A DNA stretch of 64,000 bases, from positions 1,798,001 to 1,862,000 of the forward strand of contig MBPM02000001.1 in NCBI GenBank assembly GCA_001695595.3. Direction: 5' to 3'. The position numbers were made by a program, and so were the translations under genes. The notes under the pieces are model-generated. The model had not been told where the DNA came from and made no database searches. It worked only from the letters and a program-made list of their open reading frames with translations. Numbering within the stretch: position 1 is the first letter of the stretch; each line of letters begins with the position of its first letter. This document shows, one piece after another, positions 1 to 12,331 of the stretch. This DNA comes from Plasmopara viticola (lineage: Eukaryota > Oomycota > Peronosporomycetes > Peronosporales > Peronosporaceae).

Positions 1-3000
1 TGTTCTTGTATGCTCATGTCACAAAAATCCTGCCTCCATCGGTGCTGGGAACATAGAAGCTAGCCGTAAACGTATCAGACCAAGTAGAAGCACTGGCTGT
101 TTGCAGGGTCTTCATGGTGATGTTACTGCGGAAAAATACGTCAAAGTTGCGCGGACAGTCGCGGATTCAACGTCGTAAAGTAGTTTTGGGATAAGTTGCA
201 TCTGAGATTGGTGTAGCATATGAGAATTGATATCACGACTGATAATTAACCCTTCAGCCAATCACAGAGAAGAAATGCCAATCAAATTAATTCATATAAA
301 CATCAGTGCCTGCCCGTTAGCGAAAAGTGCCTGCCCGGTATCATTTCCCTAAAAAAAAATTTTTGTAATTTGGCACTATGATAGGCGCGACCTTGGTCGG
401 CGCGACATTCTTGCTGATGGAACAAGCTAATTGTCGCGCGCAGCATCTTACAGCTTCCATGTAGCTGGGCGCCCTGTCGTTGTTTGTACCAGAATGCATA
501 ATGATGTAAGAGGGGCTTTGCATTATTTTGACATATTCTGATGCATGATTTAAAGGTGAGTAAACATTGTGTTAAATGCAGTCTATATACACTTTGATCC
601 TAAGACCGAAAAAATAACTATATGTTTATCGGGAGATCTCATAATTCATTACAAGACTCCTCTGTGCGAGAGACTCCGTTAGTTTGTCACACCTGGCAAC
701 ACTTTGTAGTCTATTACTGCGGGTAGATTGCTTTTTCGGAGATATCGAAAAATGGTTCTACTTCCCTCTCGCATCTGTCGGACGCGCAGTATGCACTGCT
801 TAAGTGACTTGCTGACTTTGTGAGCCCGAGGTAACAGCTACATCTACAACCCTCTTTGATAAGCAGTTAGACGCATCAGGGCAATCGAGCTCTACGAGCA
901 AATTTACCTCAAGAGTCAAAGCAAGAAAAGCAGCAGTAGCCCCGGCGGAAGCGAGTAAGAGCCGAGAAACTCAAGGCTTTCACATAAAAGAAACCCGAGC
1001 TTTTGCTTCTGTGTCCAGAAGGCAGAGATAGCCGAGAAAGCGTCCATGATCACAGATATATTAATGTGCCTGGCATTTGCACTCTTTTTAATACTAGGTC
1101 AGTCCAAACGATGTGCTTTTGCCAGTAAAGCAAAGCAGATTTACCAAAGGGTTTGCGGCCCGGAAACAACAAGTGGAAGCAAAAACTTTCTCAGCTCCGC
1201 CTATGTTGACGTACATGCAAAGCTGTATGACCTTCATGGATATGTTCATGTATAAGGGAAACCAGCTTTTTCAACGGGGCGCCACTTTCCGAATAAATCC
1301 GCTAAAAGATTGCGGTCCGCTTGGCACTAGGTGCAAGCCACAATGGTGGAAGAAACGATTTGAAGCTTTTTACGAGAAGCACAGCTTTAGACAGGCTCTC
1401 CTCTCCGAAACGCCATGAGTGGGCAGCTTTTATTCTGCTCCACTCATACATACTCGGGACTCTACTATAAGTAAAAGTGTAGACTCGGGTCCATATACAA
1501 TTTGCCGAGTATAGCAGCATCCATTACTGTGGCTGTAGCAAGCAAAGGCGCATGATTCGTGCCTATTCCGAAGAGGCGGACACACTGATCCTTAGTCTTG
1601 TTAAAGAATCACCAGCAGAAAGCGCGACCACGTTTCCAGAAAAAGTCTGGTCATCAATCAAGGCAGGGCGACTAATAGGGTGTGCGATTACTGCACGCAA
1701 TAAGCATTTAGTCCATAAGTCTTCGATGCACGTGAACATTTTATCAAAATCTTTCCACCATTTGCACGTAGAAAAATTGCACGTCGGCAAACTATCATAT
1801 TCCGCCAATCTAAGTTGATTGACGCTTCTACAAAGATCGATGGAAATAAGGCTTCTTTGGCTTAATAAAAGTGTTCCAGACATTTAAAAATTCGACCGCG
1901 AAAGCGGAGGACTTTGACAGTACAAAGTACATCATTGCTTTTAAATGAACAAGGCTAACTTGATCATAGGCAAGTCATAGTTAGAAAGAACGAGTTCTAC
2001 ACAGGTCATATGCCCACACCTTCTTTACTTACGGCTCACGGCTACTTTGTATGGGAGCCTGGAAAACCAAACGACCGAAAAAAATATGGGCGGGTTATCC
2101 CGACGTGACGATGGCTCCAAATTTTTTGCGGTATCAACACTTTCTTCGAATACACTGAAATAGCGCTTGAATAATTAGCGTTCCAGACGTGGACCGCCAG
2201 CTAGTGGCAACACCGTTTCACGAGCGGTAGGCGCAGGATTGCAAGACACGGTAAGTAGCAGAGCTTATCAGGTGATGTCACGGCGAATAATCCGCACGTC
2301 ATAGACGAATGAGTTTACCTCGTCTTTGAGGATGCGCTGCTAAGGATGCCTGCGGATACTCATATACATTAATGCACTATGCGACTAATCACTGGTCTTG
2401 CTATGCACATTTCAGCAATTAAGGCGGCTATGTAACGTTTTACGTGGATGGCTATTTAATCCCGCGCATAGGACATATGCGGATGAACAGCCAAAGAGCT
2501 TGATATCAATTCGTTCGACGATTTTTGAATAATTTAACTACTATCTATTTGAAAGCTGATAAATTTAAAAGCGCTTCTGATGTAGCCGAAGATATATCAT
2601 TGACTGCTCAACCTTCATATGCAGACACTCCTGCCGCTTTCGTTGCGCTTCCTTGTACCTTCTAGTTCATACCCAAACAAGATATACACAGTTCGCATTC
2701 TCAACTAGATAATTCCATATAGTGCTCAAAGTGACTTACTTATCGCGATCCTGCCCAAATAAATTAAAAAGCTTTAGCGCAGGGTGGGTACCGTGAAAGA
2801 AGGCTTGTCTAGAAACGGATTCTTGGCTCGAAGTACCATGACCTCTACCTAAAGATTTCTGAATCGGACGACTTGCTCGCAAATAATGAAGCTGCAAGCT
2901 CGAAGCTCAAAGTCTGGCCAGATAAAAACCTAAAGACTCGGCTGAGGCATCTTTTAAAGAGTTAGCAAAAACAAATGAAGTCATTGGCGCTACCACCTGT

Positions 3001-3610
3001 CTACTCGATTCTTGTAATTGCTAAGTGTTGGCCGTGAACAACAACAACTTTTTGACCACTTTTGCTGCCTCACGACACTAAAACTTTCTATCTGGTTTAT
3101 TTAGCGAGCGAGATTGTAATTCACATGGTATATAAATTTGCGCGACCTCGTCACCAGAACTAAGCTCAATATCAGGTGAAGTGCAGACGATATTTTTACA
3201 TGTTTTTTTCTTGCAAGACTGTTCTGATCGTGATGACTAGCCTTTTTGAATACATTACCTCCTGTTGCTAGAATTTCAATTGCGGAAAAGAATAGCAAGG
3301 CCTTTTTAAACTAGATGACAAGACTATCGACGCGGTGCACATAAATCGTGACTTTGTGTCCAGAAATTGTAGGACGACAATAATTTTGCAGCTGACAGAT
3401 AGACTTCGATCGAAAAAACTTGACCGCTCGCACATTAGTGTCAGTAAAGCTGTTCCAAATTACGACAAATTTTACTCATTGCTAAAGAGACGGCTGACTT
3501 AGGACACTCGGATGAATATATAACCTTTTAATCAGCTTGTGAAACTAAAAGATTGTCTTTGGCAGGTACGTACTTCCAAACATAAAAAACAAAAAGAATA
3601 TTATGCCGGT
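1..3610. other. Gene-poor AT-rich region
   Basis: I find no recognisable gene here. Short open frames (for example 1046-1418 and 1552-1818 on +, 1563-1883 on -) overlap one another on both strands, show no domain I know and are about the length expected by chance. The stretch from about 870 to 1420 has a serine/lysine-rich then Trp/Lys-rich reading in broken frames, which could be a decayed retroelement coding region, but nothing diagnostic remains. Confidence 0.5.
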
Positions 3611-3624
3611 AGTGGTAAACAATG

Positions 3625-3954
3625 TATTGTATTGTATTGTATTACGTTATCGCGTTGCCAAGTTATGCACGTGCTAGGCTCAGTCTGGCTAGTCCACGGC
3701 ATAGAGTGGTGTCCGCATACGTCGGGTCTCGTTCGGCGGGCAGTGCAGCCAGCACCGAGGTCGTGAGGGTCTTCCATTATTTTGCTAAGCTCTGACGTTA
3801 TAAGAGCCCAGGTGGCGCCCTGGTGCTGGAGACCGTCGCGTCGAGGGTGAGACTCGTAAGAGACCTGCAGGCGCCCGAGAGCACCTGCCCGAAGCGCGCG
3901 AGCATTTAGCCCCCGCGCTTGGAAGAAGGGCGTCACCCCAACCTTTTCCCTGAC
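3625..3954 (-). mobile_element. Short non-autonomous LINE derivative, copy 1
   Basis: About 330 bp. Read on the minus strand it starts with the GGTTGGGGTGACGCCC block and ends in an (ATACA)n-type tail. Its first ~140 bp match the 5' end, and its last ~150 bp the 3' end, of the 1.1-kb LINE copies at 31.2 and 33.6 kb. In the middle it keeps only a short scrap of the RT frame (GGGCTCTTA...). The copy at 51.2 kb has the same internal junctions. Flanking imperfect 11-bp target duplications are visible (GGTAAACAATG at 3614-3624, GGTAAGCAATG at 3955-3965). It cannot code for a retrotransposase, so it must have been mobilised in trans. It has inserted into the open frame at 3955-4263. Confidence 0.85.
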
Positions 3955-4263
3955 GGTAAGCAATGGTCCGTGGTAATTTGAGTCGAAAAAGCGTAGAGAA
4001 TTTGGGTTGGCTACGGACTCGAGATTGACCAATATTAAATTTAAAATTATATCGATTGAATCACTTAGCCGTTCCGCGACATGATGATTGATCAAACCAT
4101 GGCTTGGAGCTTTGGTCCTCACGTTTGAGAGATCGTCAGAATCATCAAAACTTGCATAATAACCGAGATTAATTTCGGGTGGTGACACCTTGCCGGTAGA
4201 ATCCTTTTTCTCCTTAATCAGCATTTGCTCCAAAAATTCAGCCGCTCTGTTGAGCTCATTCAT
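3955..4263 (-). pseudogene. Unrecognised ORF interrupted by LINE derivative
   Basis: From the ATG at 4263 a minus-strand frame runs about 103 codons before it enters the inserted element at 3954 and then reads through element sequence. The host part is acidic and rich in Glu, Asp, Ser and Asn (starts MNELNRAAEFLEQM), with no domain, signal peptide or membrane segment that I recognise. The composition looks more coding-like than most chance frames nearby. It could be the 5' part of a small gene broken by the insertion, or a chance frame. There is no identifiable continuation on the far side of the element. Confidence 0.25.
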
Positions 4264-7243
4264 TTGTTGTATCGCTTTAGATTCTTCACTTGACTACAAC
4301 ATACGCGTAAGTATCGACAAACTAAAGCTCTTTTGCACCTACGATATGTTGAACATGTAGCTTTAGGATTATTTTTAAGAAATCGTCTTCTGGATCTAAA
4401 TAGTTTTTGCCCTTTAAATCGAAGAGCTTCTACTATGACGAGAACCTAACAAAACATAACGCCAAAGAGCGTTGGAAGACTGAAAACGACACATGAAGCG
4501 TGAAATTAGTCGTGAAAGCTGATCTTGAAAGCCAGTGGACGGAATATAACAAACACTGGCCGTAACCATAGGACAGGTAGAATTATTTGTTGGAAAATAG
4601 AAATGTATATTCTATCGGCCTCCCCCCATATAATTATACGCTTTTTCTACTTCATCACCGATAAAATTAAAAAAATGCAGCTTTGGCAGTCGCTCTTGCC
4701 CGCAAAGTGTTGACAGACTACAGAATCTTCTTAACCATCGTTGCGATCCGATAATGAGAAATGTGATAGTAATTTGCCTAGTACTTAAGAACTCGATTTA
4801 TCTTCGCATAAATTTTAGGATGATTGGACTCAATAGGTTCGATCGGACGGTTTCTTAGCAACTCATGTAGATCGATTGGCTACGATAAAATGTATCACAA
4901 GCTGCATTGGTTTGTACGAAAGCAGCTACTTGTCTGACGTAATCAACTTGTTCAAAAGTTAACTATGGACCGATAATATAGCATATTCATACATTCAAGG
5001 GACTGAAAGGGAGATAAGACTAATTTCTAACGCAATTTTACGATCAAGTTTATTCCACAAACCGTATTTGGTAGTGTTATTCACTTTCAATTTAGCGTAT
5101 GCCATAAGTCGCCGTAATTATTGAAGCAACCTCTACAAGAAGGTTTGGAGCAAAACAAATAGTAGATAGGGCAGATACATAGATGCATAAAGTATACTTC
5201 AGTTTTTGTAGCTCCGGATGAAAATTACAAAAGTCTTCACCAAATCAAACCTCAGAAAACAGACATGAACGTAAAAGTGTTGAATTTTCGAAGTCATGTT
5301 TAGGAACATTTGTACATAAATAACATTTGTGGATTCAGCGTCTGTAAAAGTGAAAGCATTTCGTTGGCACCTTGATCAAGTTTTCTCAGCAGTAAGCGTC
5401 GTTAAAATAACACCCAACATTTTTTGCATATATGATGCGTTTTAATTGCAGAGCTCTTGCATATACAAAGGTTGATCTAGAAAAAAGCTTTAACTTGTAT
5501 CATAGCGTATGATTGGAATGTGAGTTGCTCTTCTCTGCCTCCTCCATCATCATGTATGGATGATAAAAATAAAGTAGTTGTATTAATTCGCTTGATGTAT
5601 TTTTCTTTATCCGGGTCCAGGTTAAGATGTCAGCCACATTTTAAGACGCTACCGCCCAAGCTGGTCATTCCTCCTTGCCTTGACTATTCAATTTGCGCCC
5701 GATTCGACAACCTCTTTGCCAAATTAGTAATCTCATCTTCTGACAGCCTCTCGCGGAGTTTCTTCCAGCATCACCTGCATCCTCTGGCCTCACAAAACCA
5801 GCTGTCCCAACCCATATGGGCACGCCACCGAAAAAATATGTGCACGCCAGTCGAGCTTCTGACCGCATTGCTTTTACCGCTGATATGACTGTGATACTTT
5901 CGTTGCGCCCTTTGCATCGAGATGAAGCTTACAATGCCACTGGCTGCAAGAAGGTGACAGAGGGTTAATTTTTTACCATAACTTTGCATGTTGAACGAAG
6001 AACTTGATTCTTATCTAAAGCAAGCAGAAAAATTACACATTTATGAGGCTGTAGATCGGACATTTAAACGTCATAATTAAATGACGTCGTCCTCAAGAAG
6101 CTGTCTAGCTCTGACGCTTACACGCTTAAGACGATTGCCTAATTCTAGCTCAGCTTAATCGCTAGCTCGAAAGGATAAGCTAAACTTTAAGGCGACTTTA
6201 ATCCTCTGTTTCCAAATTTTAACGCACGTCGGTAGACTTTTTGCGTGGCCAACGCACCTTCAAGTCTTGTATAATTAACATCCAAGCAGCCATTCGCCGC
6301 GAGCTCAAGCCAACTCGATGACAGTAAATCAGAAACACCAATCTGCAGTTATTCAACTCCCCTATCGAGAACTTAAAGATTAAAAAAAGCTGACCAACTC
6401 CAGCACATCATGAAATTTTCGTGTGCCAACACAAGATTGCGATCAGCAAAGCATTAGAAATAAGTCGATCTGGCCGCTAGTTTAGTGTAATTGCGCTTGA
6501 GATAGCATTCAAAGTGTGGGTAACATTGATTCGCAGGCAGGGTAGTGCCACTAACTGTGGATGACAGAGTCCCTCAAGCGGGCAACATAGCTCCATTGGT
6601 AGGTAAATGGAGCATTTATAGATGCCAAGATGCCCGCACGGACATTTAGGAGGCCAAGGTCAGTGGCGATAATGTTCCTGTAATAAACAAGCGAATGAAG
6701 GAAGACAAAGACACGGTAGCAACCCGTTGTTTTCAAGATGTGCGCACAAACTACGCTGACACTTTTAAGTGCCCGAACAGATCGGAGGCTAATTTGCTGG
6801 TCGCTTCTAGGGAGCTAATGAAATTTAATTTGTGCTTGGCCAGTTATTAGCAGGTAATCGTACACCGTGCCACGGCTCTAAAGCGTGTACACGTGAGTAC
6901 AAGAGCTGCGAGAGCACTCGTGACTCTAGCGCGCTCTTTAATATTTTAAGGTGCTACGACGCCAACATGACAAGCAAGAGATCTAATACTCTACAAGGGG
7001 ATGTAATCGAACAAGGAAAGCACAGGGTTTTAGCTCTAAAAATGCATAACAATCATTGATAATTCTGCTACGGACAAAAGCCCCGAATAAATCGAGAATT
7101 TTACAATTACTCGTCAAAATAAAAATTGCCTGAAAGGCGGTTGCTTCAGTTTAAATGTCTTTCTAAATACTATCATACTATCTCAACATGCTCAAAGGAA
7201 AAATAAAGCCCTCTTAAGTGGGCTTGCAGCTTTACTTACTTTC
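4264..7243. other. Intergenic region, no gene seen
   Basis: Roughly 3 kb of AT-rich sequence with only short overlapping frames (longest about 120 codons, 5520-5888 on +), none with recognisable motifs. The last few hundred bases are the likely 3' flank and polyadenylation zone of MSH6, which ends at 7244. Confidence 0.5.
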
Positions 7244-10200
7244 TTAAGTACTGGCAATGCTGCGTGCATGCTCCCACAATTCTTTAAGTTTGTCAAAGCC
7301 TCCCTCACCTTCTGCTAGTAATCCTTTTACTGTTTGTGCAAGTCGAAGGCTCTCGAGTTCGATATGCGAATTGGCCTGCAAAGAGTGCTCAAACTGCTCC
7401 GACTTTCTTGCTGCACATTCAATCACTTCACTTGGCAGCTTCGCCAGCATCGCTACATTAATTCCGTAACTTTTGGGGCACATGCCATCTTCCAACTTGT
7501 ACAGAAAGGTCACCTTGCGTTCATTCTCAGAGTCGACAATGCATCCCATGTGACCCAGTGATACCTTGTCGTTGTTCGCGTACTCTTCAACTAGCGAATG
7601 GTAGTGCGTGGCAAACATTGTTCGGCACTGAATGTCGCTCAGCAGATGTTCCACCACCGCGTACGCAATGGCCGTACCATCAAATGTCGACGTCCCTCGT
7701 CCCAATTCATCCAAAATTACAAGCGAGTGGCTAGTCGCATGATTTAGGATTGTTGCCGTCTCGGCCAGCTCAACAAAAAGAGTACTTTGGCCGGCAAGAA
7801 TGCGATCGGAAGCACCGATTCGAGTAAAAATACGATCGACAGGGCTTAGACGGCACTTTGTTGCAGGCACAAAGCTGCCAATCTGTGCCATAAGAGTCAA
7901 AACGCACGTTTGACGCAACAACGTCGACTTACCACCCATATTCGGTCCGCTAAGAAGAACCATCTGCCCTGTTCCGTTGGTACCAAGGCGCGTATCATTA
8001 GGAATAAAGTCTCCGCTGCTGTACGTTGCAGCAACACATGGGTGCACGCCTTCTTCAATATCAATAAAAGGAATTCCTCCATTGTCCGTGCTTGCCGCCA
8101 CAACCTCGGGCTTTGTGTATCCTTCACTCTGGCTGCTAAGTAGCCCAAGACTGACTAAGCAGTCCAACACGGCTATACACTGAACCGCTTTCATCCAATA
8201 CTTGTAATCTTCATCAAATTTGTGAAAGATGCGTCGAGTTTGGTCCTTCAGTGCTTCCTCCTTTTGATCCTCTGCAGTAGCTAATCGCTTTAGTAACGCA
8301 CGAATTGTTGCAGTGTGAAAGCGCTTGTATCCTTTCTTGCGTGACTTGAGCTCGTACTCTTTCGGCTGCTTTGATAGTGCGCTCTCGGGAATTTCCAACT
8401 GGTAGCGGTCTTCCTTTTTCTTGCCCCAATACGAAATCTGCTGATACCCTAGTGCCGTGCGCTGCTTGATTAAATACAGCGTAAGCTCCTGCTCAACTTT
8501 AGCGATTTCAGCACAAGCTGCATCAAATTCTGAATCAACACCAGCTTGAGGTACAATCACGCCAGTCTTTCTAGCAGAAGCTTGGTCAAAGCTGCGCTTA
8601 AAGAACTCTAGCTTTTGCGTAAGATCGGGAAAATGCCCGTGCTTGACGTCTGGCTGAACAGTGTCGTCAAGACGGTACCGCTTGAGTAGCGATTGGAGAA
8701 TGGGCGAACGGGACTGGGACAACCGAGGACCCAGCTCGAATGTAAGATTCATTGCCTCTTCAAATCCATTCAACACGGCTAGAAAATCCTTAATCTTGCG
8801 GACGTTGTAAATTTGCGACTCGTACATAATTGCACGACTGTCTGGATGCTCCTTCGATCGATGCGCAGATCCAAGCGCATGAATTCGAGACAACAGTCGC
8901 TCCAAGTCAGGCAATTTACGAAGATACTCACGAATTTCCATCATCCAGTCCACACTGTTTCCCAGCTCTTCCACTGCATTAAGACGTTCTTGAATATCGC
9001 CGATCTTGCACAATGGTTTCAGTACCCACTCTTGGAACATGCGGCGGCCAAAGCTTGTCACCGTTTTATCCATAATATCAATCAAAGAGCCCGAGCGCGA
9101 GCCATTAAAGCTATTGCAAAGAACTTCGAGATTTTGAATCGTCTGTGAGTCCAGCACGACATACTGCTGCTTTAGCTCAGCCTTTGCGGCAATTAAAGCT
9201 TTGCTCTTCGCACGAGCTTCTCGTGCTTCCTCATCCGAGGGCTTGTATCGCTTAAAGTTGCATAGCGATAGCAATTCTTGGTCGATAAGACTACGTCGCA
9301 AATGCCAGATACAGCCTCCTAGAGCACTGATGGCAAGCTGCCCTTCGCACTTGACAGCTTTGTCCATTTCCAAATAGTGCAATACCTCTTCCGGCCATCC
9401 ATGCTCCTTGAAGTACCCTGCTCGTTCAATTTCATCGACTGTTCTCGATGCATCCCAAAACTCTTTTCCTACTCGCAAAGCTGAGCGAATGGCAGCCGGT
9501 GCAGCGTGTTGCAGCATTAATTTCGTGTCATTCGACATGTGAAATCGCTCAGTCACGATTTCTACAATATGAAACTGCGCAAACAGCGTCTTCAACCGGT
9601 CTCGTTGCTCCGTATCGTCAAATTCAGCCAGCTGAAAGGCACCAGTGACACAATCGACCATACAAACACCAAAGCGAACTGATTTCCGCGAAGTGTCGCA
9701 AACTTCTTTTAATGCGAGCAGGTACTTGGCCACTTGATCGTGCGACGCAATCCGAGCATCCAAGAAGCTGGCAGTATTTGTACCAATCGAAAGGATGGAA
9801 CACATTTCACGACGCACTACCTTTGCCTTCTTTGGTAGCGTGCTGTTGCGGGCCTTGAGCATCTCGGGCGTCTCCGTCTGTTCAACCCGCGCGACGCGAT
9901 AGCCCTTTGCAACTAATTGTGCCGACATTTTCGAGTAGGCAATTTCAGGAAAGCCAGAGTGTGCTTTATCCCCCTTCATGTAAATGAGATTTAATTCTTT
10001 AAAACCAACGTCCGCGTCCATATGAAACAATTCATAGAATTTGCCAACTTTGAAAAACAACACCGTGTCCATATTCCGTGCCTTGACTTCCCACCATTGC
10101 ACCATGGCCGGTGTTTCTTTCTTCAAAAAGTCAGGAGGCACATACAACGTGCGTGGATCGTAGGCTGGCGACTCTGGCGTGTTGCCATCAATGTCGCGTC

Positions 10201-10999
10201 GAGATTCATGTAACCAAGGCAGTGTGTCGTGCATATGGGTGCCAGCACCTGCTACATTACTGGGTAAAACGAGACTCTCGGCCTCGGACGCCGCCTTGTT
10301 GCTTGACAACGACGTTCCATTCTCCCATTTTGGTGTGGCCAATGGTGGAGGAGACGAAAAGGGTCTTGTTGGCACTGCGTTCCTCTTGATCGCCGCAGGA
10401 GCACTCTGTCTTCGCTTCTTGGACTGTAAAGATCCACGACGCAACACTCCATGCACCAGATTATTGTCATTGTCCTCCAAAGGCTCTTCATCGACGCCAC
10501 TAAACTCAGAGTCCTCCCCGTCGCCGCCTTCCTCTGGATTCTCCTCTTCCCATTCCTCTTCACTGCTTGTAACATTGCCAAATTTCGATAAGCGCTGACG
10601 AGTAGAAGGCACAGGCTCTTCCTCCGAGTTGTCGTCGTCTTTAACAACGATCTTGCCAATTCGTTTCTTCAGCTCTAGTGGCTTCGATTTGTTTGCCTTC
10701 ACGGGTGCGTCCTCCTCAGAGCTTGTGCCCAGGAAATCCTCATACGCCTTGCGTCTGGCACTTTCACTTGACGTTGTGGTCATGCTTTGCCTCTTTACCT
10801 CATGCTCCATTGTCGCCGTCGATTGTTTCAGCTTAGGGGAAAACTCAATCTTCTTGCGAGTCGAGCCAAGTGACTTCGTCTGGACGCTTTCATTTTTGTC
10901 TGTAAAGGCTGTAGAAGCGCTCCTCTTCTTTCCTGACGCACTCTCCGATGTGGGGGGGCTGAAGAAACTCAGGAGAGAGCTCTGAGTTTTAGACTTCAT
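7244..10999 (-). CDS. MSH6: DNA mismatch repair protein MSH6
   Basis: A single-exon MutS homologue of 1251 residues. MSH6 pairs with MSH2 as MutS-alpha in the nucleus and recognises base mismatches and small loops. A PCNA-binding PIP box (QSSLLSFF) lies at about residues 6-13, followed by a long acidic/basic low-complexity region to about residue 290. The mismatch-binding domain carries the Phe-X-Glu motif in KVGKFYELF, the feature that marks MSH6 (and bacterial MutS) rather than MSH2. The C-terminal ABC ATPase has Walker A GPNMGGKST near residue 1018, Walker B/signature DELGRGTSTFDG near 1097 and FATHYH after it. The open frame extends to 11044 but begins there with TTG; the first ATG is at 10999 and leaves the PIP box at the N terminus, as in the family. 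The length is close to plant and animal MSH6, and no catalytic residue is missing. Confidence 0.96.
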   Translation of the reverse strand: MKSKTQSSLLSFFSPPTSESASGKKRSASTAFTDKNESVQTKSLGSTRKKIEFSPKLKQSTATMEHEVKRQSMTTTSSESARRKAYEDFLGTSSEEDAPVKANKSKPLELKKRIGKIVVKDDDNSEEEPVPSTRQRLSKFGNVTSSEEEWEEENPEEGGDGEDSEFSGVDEEPLEDNDNNLVHGVLRRGSLQSKKRRQSAPAAIKRNAVPTRPFSSPPPLATPKWENGTSLSSNKAASEAESLVLPSNVAGAGTHMHDTLPWLHESRRDIDGNTPESPAYDPRTLYVPPDFLKKETPAMVQWWEVKARNMDTVLFFKVGKFYELFHMDADVGFKELNLIYMKGDKAHSGFPEIAYSKMSAQLVAKGYRVARVEQTETPEMLKARNSTLPKKAKVVRREMCSILSIGTNTASFLDARIASHDQVAKYLLALKEVCDTSRKSVRFGVCMVDCVTGAFQLAEFDDTEQRDRLKTLFAQFHIVEIVTERFHMSNDTKLMLQHAAPAAIRSALRVGKEFWDASRTVDEIERAGYFKEHGWPEEVLHYLEMDKAVKCEGQLAISALGGCIWHLRRSLIDQELLSLCNFKRYKPSDEEAREARAKSKALIAAKAELKQQYVVLDSQTIQNLEVLCNSFNGSRSGSLIDIMDKTVTSFGRRMFQEWVLKPLCKIGDIQERLNAVEELGNSVDWMMEIREYLRKLPDLERLLSRIHALGSAHRSKEHPDSRAIMYESQIYNVRKIKDFLAVLNGFEEAMNLTFELGPRLSQSRSPILQSLLKRYRLDDTVQPDVKHGHFPDLTQKLEFFKRSFDQASARKTGVIVPQAGVDSEFDAACAEIAKVEQELTLYLIKQRTALGYQQISYWGKKKEDRYQLEIPESALSKQPKEYELKSRKKGYKRFHTATIRALLKRLATAEDQKEEALKDQTRRIFHKFDEDYKYWMKAVQCIAVLDCLVSLGLLSSQSEGYTKPEVVAASTDNGGIPFIDIEEGVHPCVAATYSSGDFIPNDTRLGTNGTGQMVLLSGPNMGGKSTLLRQTCVLTLMAQIGSFVPATKCRLSPVDRIFTRIGASDRILAGQSTLFVELAETATILNHATSHSLVILDELGRGTSTFDGTAIAYAVVEHLLSDIQCRTMFATHYHSLVEEYANNDKVSLGHMGCIVDSENERKVTFLYKLEDGMCPKSYGINVAMLAKLPSEVIECAARKSEQFEHSLQANSHIELESLRLAQTVKGLLAEGEGGFDKLKELWEHARSIAST

Positions 11000-11598
11000 C
11001 TTGCCTTTTGCAAATGCTGTACAGCCATTCCCGCTAAATTGCAAAAGAATTTAGGTAAATTTTTTTGCGGGCGACCCATTATTCTCTTAATTAGCAATTG
11101 GAAATAAACAGTATCAATAGTATACGTGTGTACAATAATAGACTACAAAACTTGTGCGCGAAAAAAAAACCAGGTCAATAGCTCAAATACCAAGTCAAAT
11201 GACAAAGTATTTGAGCTATTGTAAATTGACGAGCGCAAATTGTCTCTCTCCTTGCCAATACATAGGTTCACCTTACTGATCTGTGTATTTACTCGGCCAT
11301 CAAAGCAAGCCCCTTTTTTCATGTCATACTTAACATCGAGGTTCCTCCGTCTTTTCACTATCAGAAAAACTTTGCACGGTGACCAATTGACCAAACATTA
11401 CGCATAAGACAGAGAAGACTGGATTGAATGCTTGCTTATATGCAGCAAAACTCATCAGTAGAACCCATTTTCCGGCAAGGCTGTATTAAAAGTTTTACCA
11501 GACTTTTTGGCCAACCCACCACGTCTAGACGCGCTCGTTCCTGACTGTCCAATCGTGCTTCACACCAAAGATATTCCGTGCGTAGCAAATTCAACTAC
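11000..11598. other. Intergenic MSH6-RPL17
   Basis: About 600 bp. It holds the upstream region of MSH6 and the downstream region of RPL17, which are on the same strand. I see no further gene. An imperfect inverted repeat (TATTTGAGCTATT near 11208 against AATAGCTCAAATA near 11176) could fold as a hairpin. Confidence 0.5.
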
Positions 11599-12171
11599 TT
11601 AATTAGCCGGGATACCACCACCTGATTTAAGACGCAGCTGGGCCTGACGCTTACGAGAAACCTTAACGGGCTTGGTCTCCTCCACAGCTTTAGCTACGTT
11701 AGCGCGCTTTTCCGTCAAAATTAGCTCGATGTGGGCCGGATTAGACATGTAGGGACCAATGCGACCATGAGCACGGTACGTGCGACGACGTTGCTTGATA
11801 GCAGCGTTGGCCTGAGCGTGCGAGATGTACAGCAGGTCCGTGTCTAGGCCCTTGACCTCAGCGTTTGCCTCTGCATTCTTGACCAGATCCAAAATGATCT
11901 TGGTAGCTTTTTGTGGCCACTTGCACTTGTCACCAGCTGCGCCACGAAGCTTTCCTTGCGCGTGGCGACCGCAACCGCCCGTGAATTTAGTAAAGGGCAC
12001 AGCCTGCTTGTACTCGAGTACAGCCTGGAGAAAGCTCTTGGCCTTGTTTAGAGGCATGCCCTTAATAGCGTGCGTGACTTCACGGCAATGCTTAAAGTGC
12101 ACACGAAGGTGCGAGCCACGAGCTTTGGCGGCACGCTGAGCGTCTTCGGGTTCCTGACTATAGGACGGCAT
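11599..12171 (-). CDS. RPL17: 60S ribosomal protein L17 (uL22)
   Basis: 190 residues, single exon, ATG at 12171. It is a structural protein of the large cytosolic ribosomal subunit near the exit tunnel. Family hallmarks visible are [14 protein letters not shown] near the N terminus, [14 protein letters not shown], the [10 protein letters not shown] segment, [21 protein letters not shown] (alpha-helical core), and the highly conserved [16 protein letters not shown] followed by the [11 protein letters not shown] strand. The C-terminal tail is Lys/Arg-rich as expected. An intronless ribosomal protein gene is unremarkable in oomycetes. It lies about 160 bp downstream of the histone-chaperone gene on the same strand. 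Confidence 0.97.
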   Translation of the reverse strand: MPSYSQEPEDAQRAAKARGSHLRVHFKHCREVTHAIKGMPLNKAKSFLQAVLEYKQAVPFTKFTGGCGRHAQGKLRGAAGDKCKWPQKATKIILDLVKNAEANAEVKGLDTDLLYISHAQANAAIKQRRRTYRAHGRIGPYMSNPAHIELILTEKRANVAKAVEETKPVKVSRKRQAQLRLKSGGGIPAN

Positions 12172-12331
12172 GATGCTTCACGTTCGGGTTCTGGAAACTA
12201 GTGAAGCTTTAGGCCACAAGCTACGCGCTCTCACCACCAATCACGTGGACAAAAAAAGCCTTTATTTTTAGCCAATCAACATGCGGATCGATTGATAATG
12301 TAGCGAAAAAAAAAAGATACAAAAATGTGGC

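Noticed and set aside
10179..10985. Plus-strand frames opposite the MSH6 N-terminal region
   Set aside because: Serine-rich antisense shadows of the acidic MSH6 linker; no motif.
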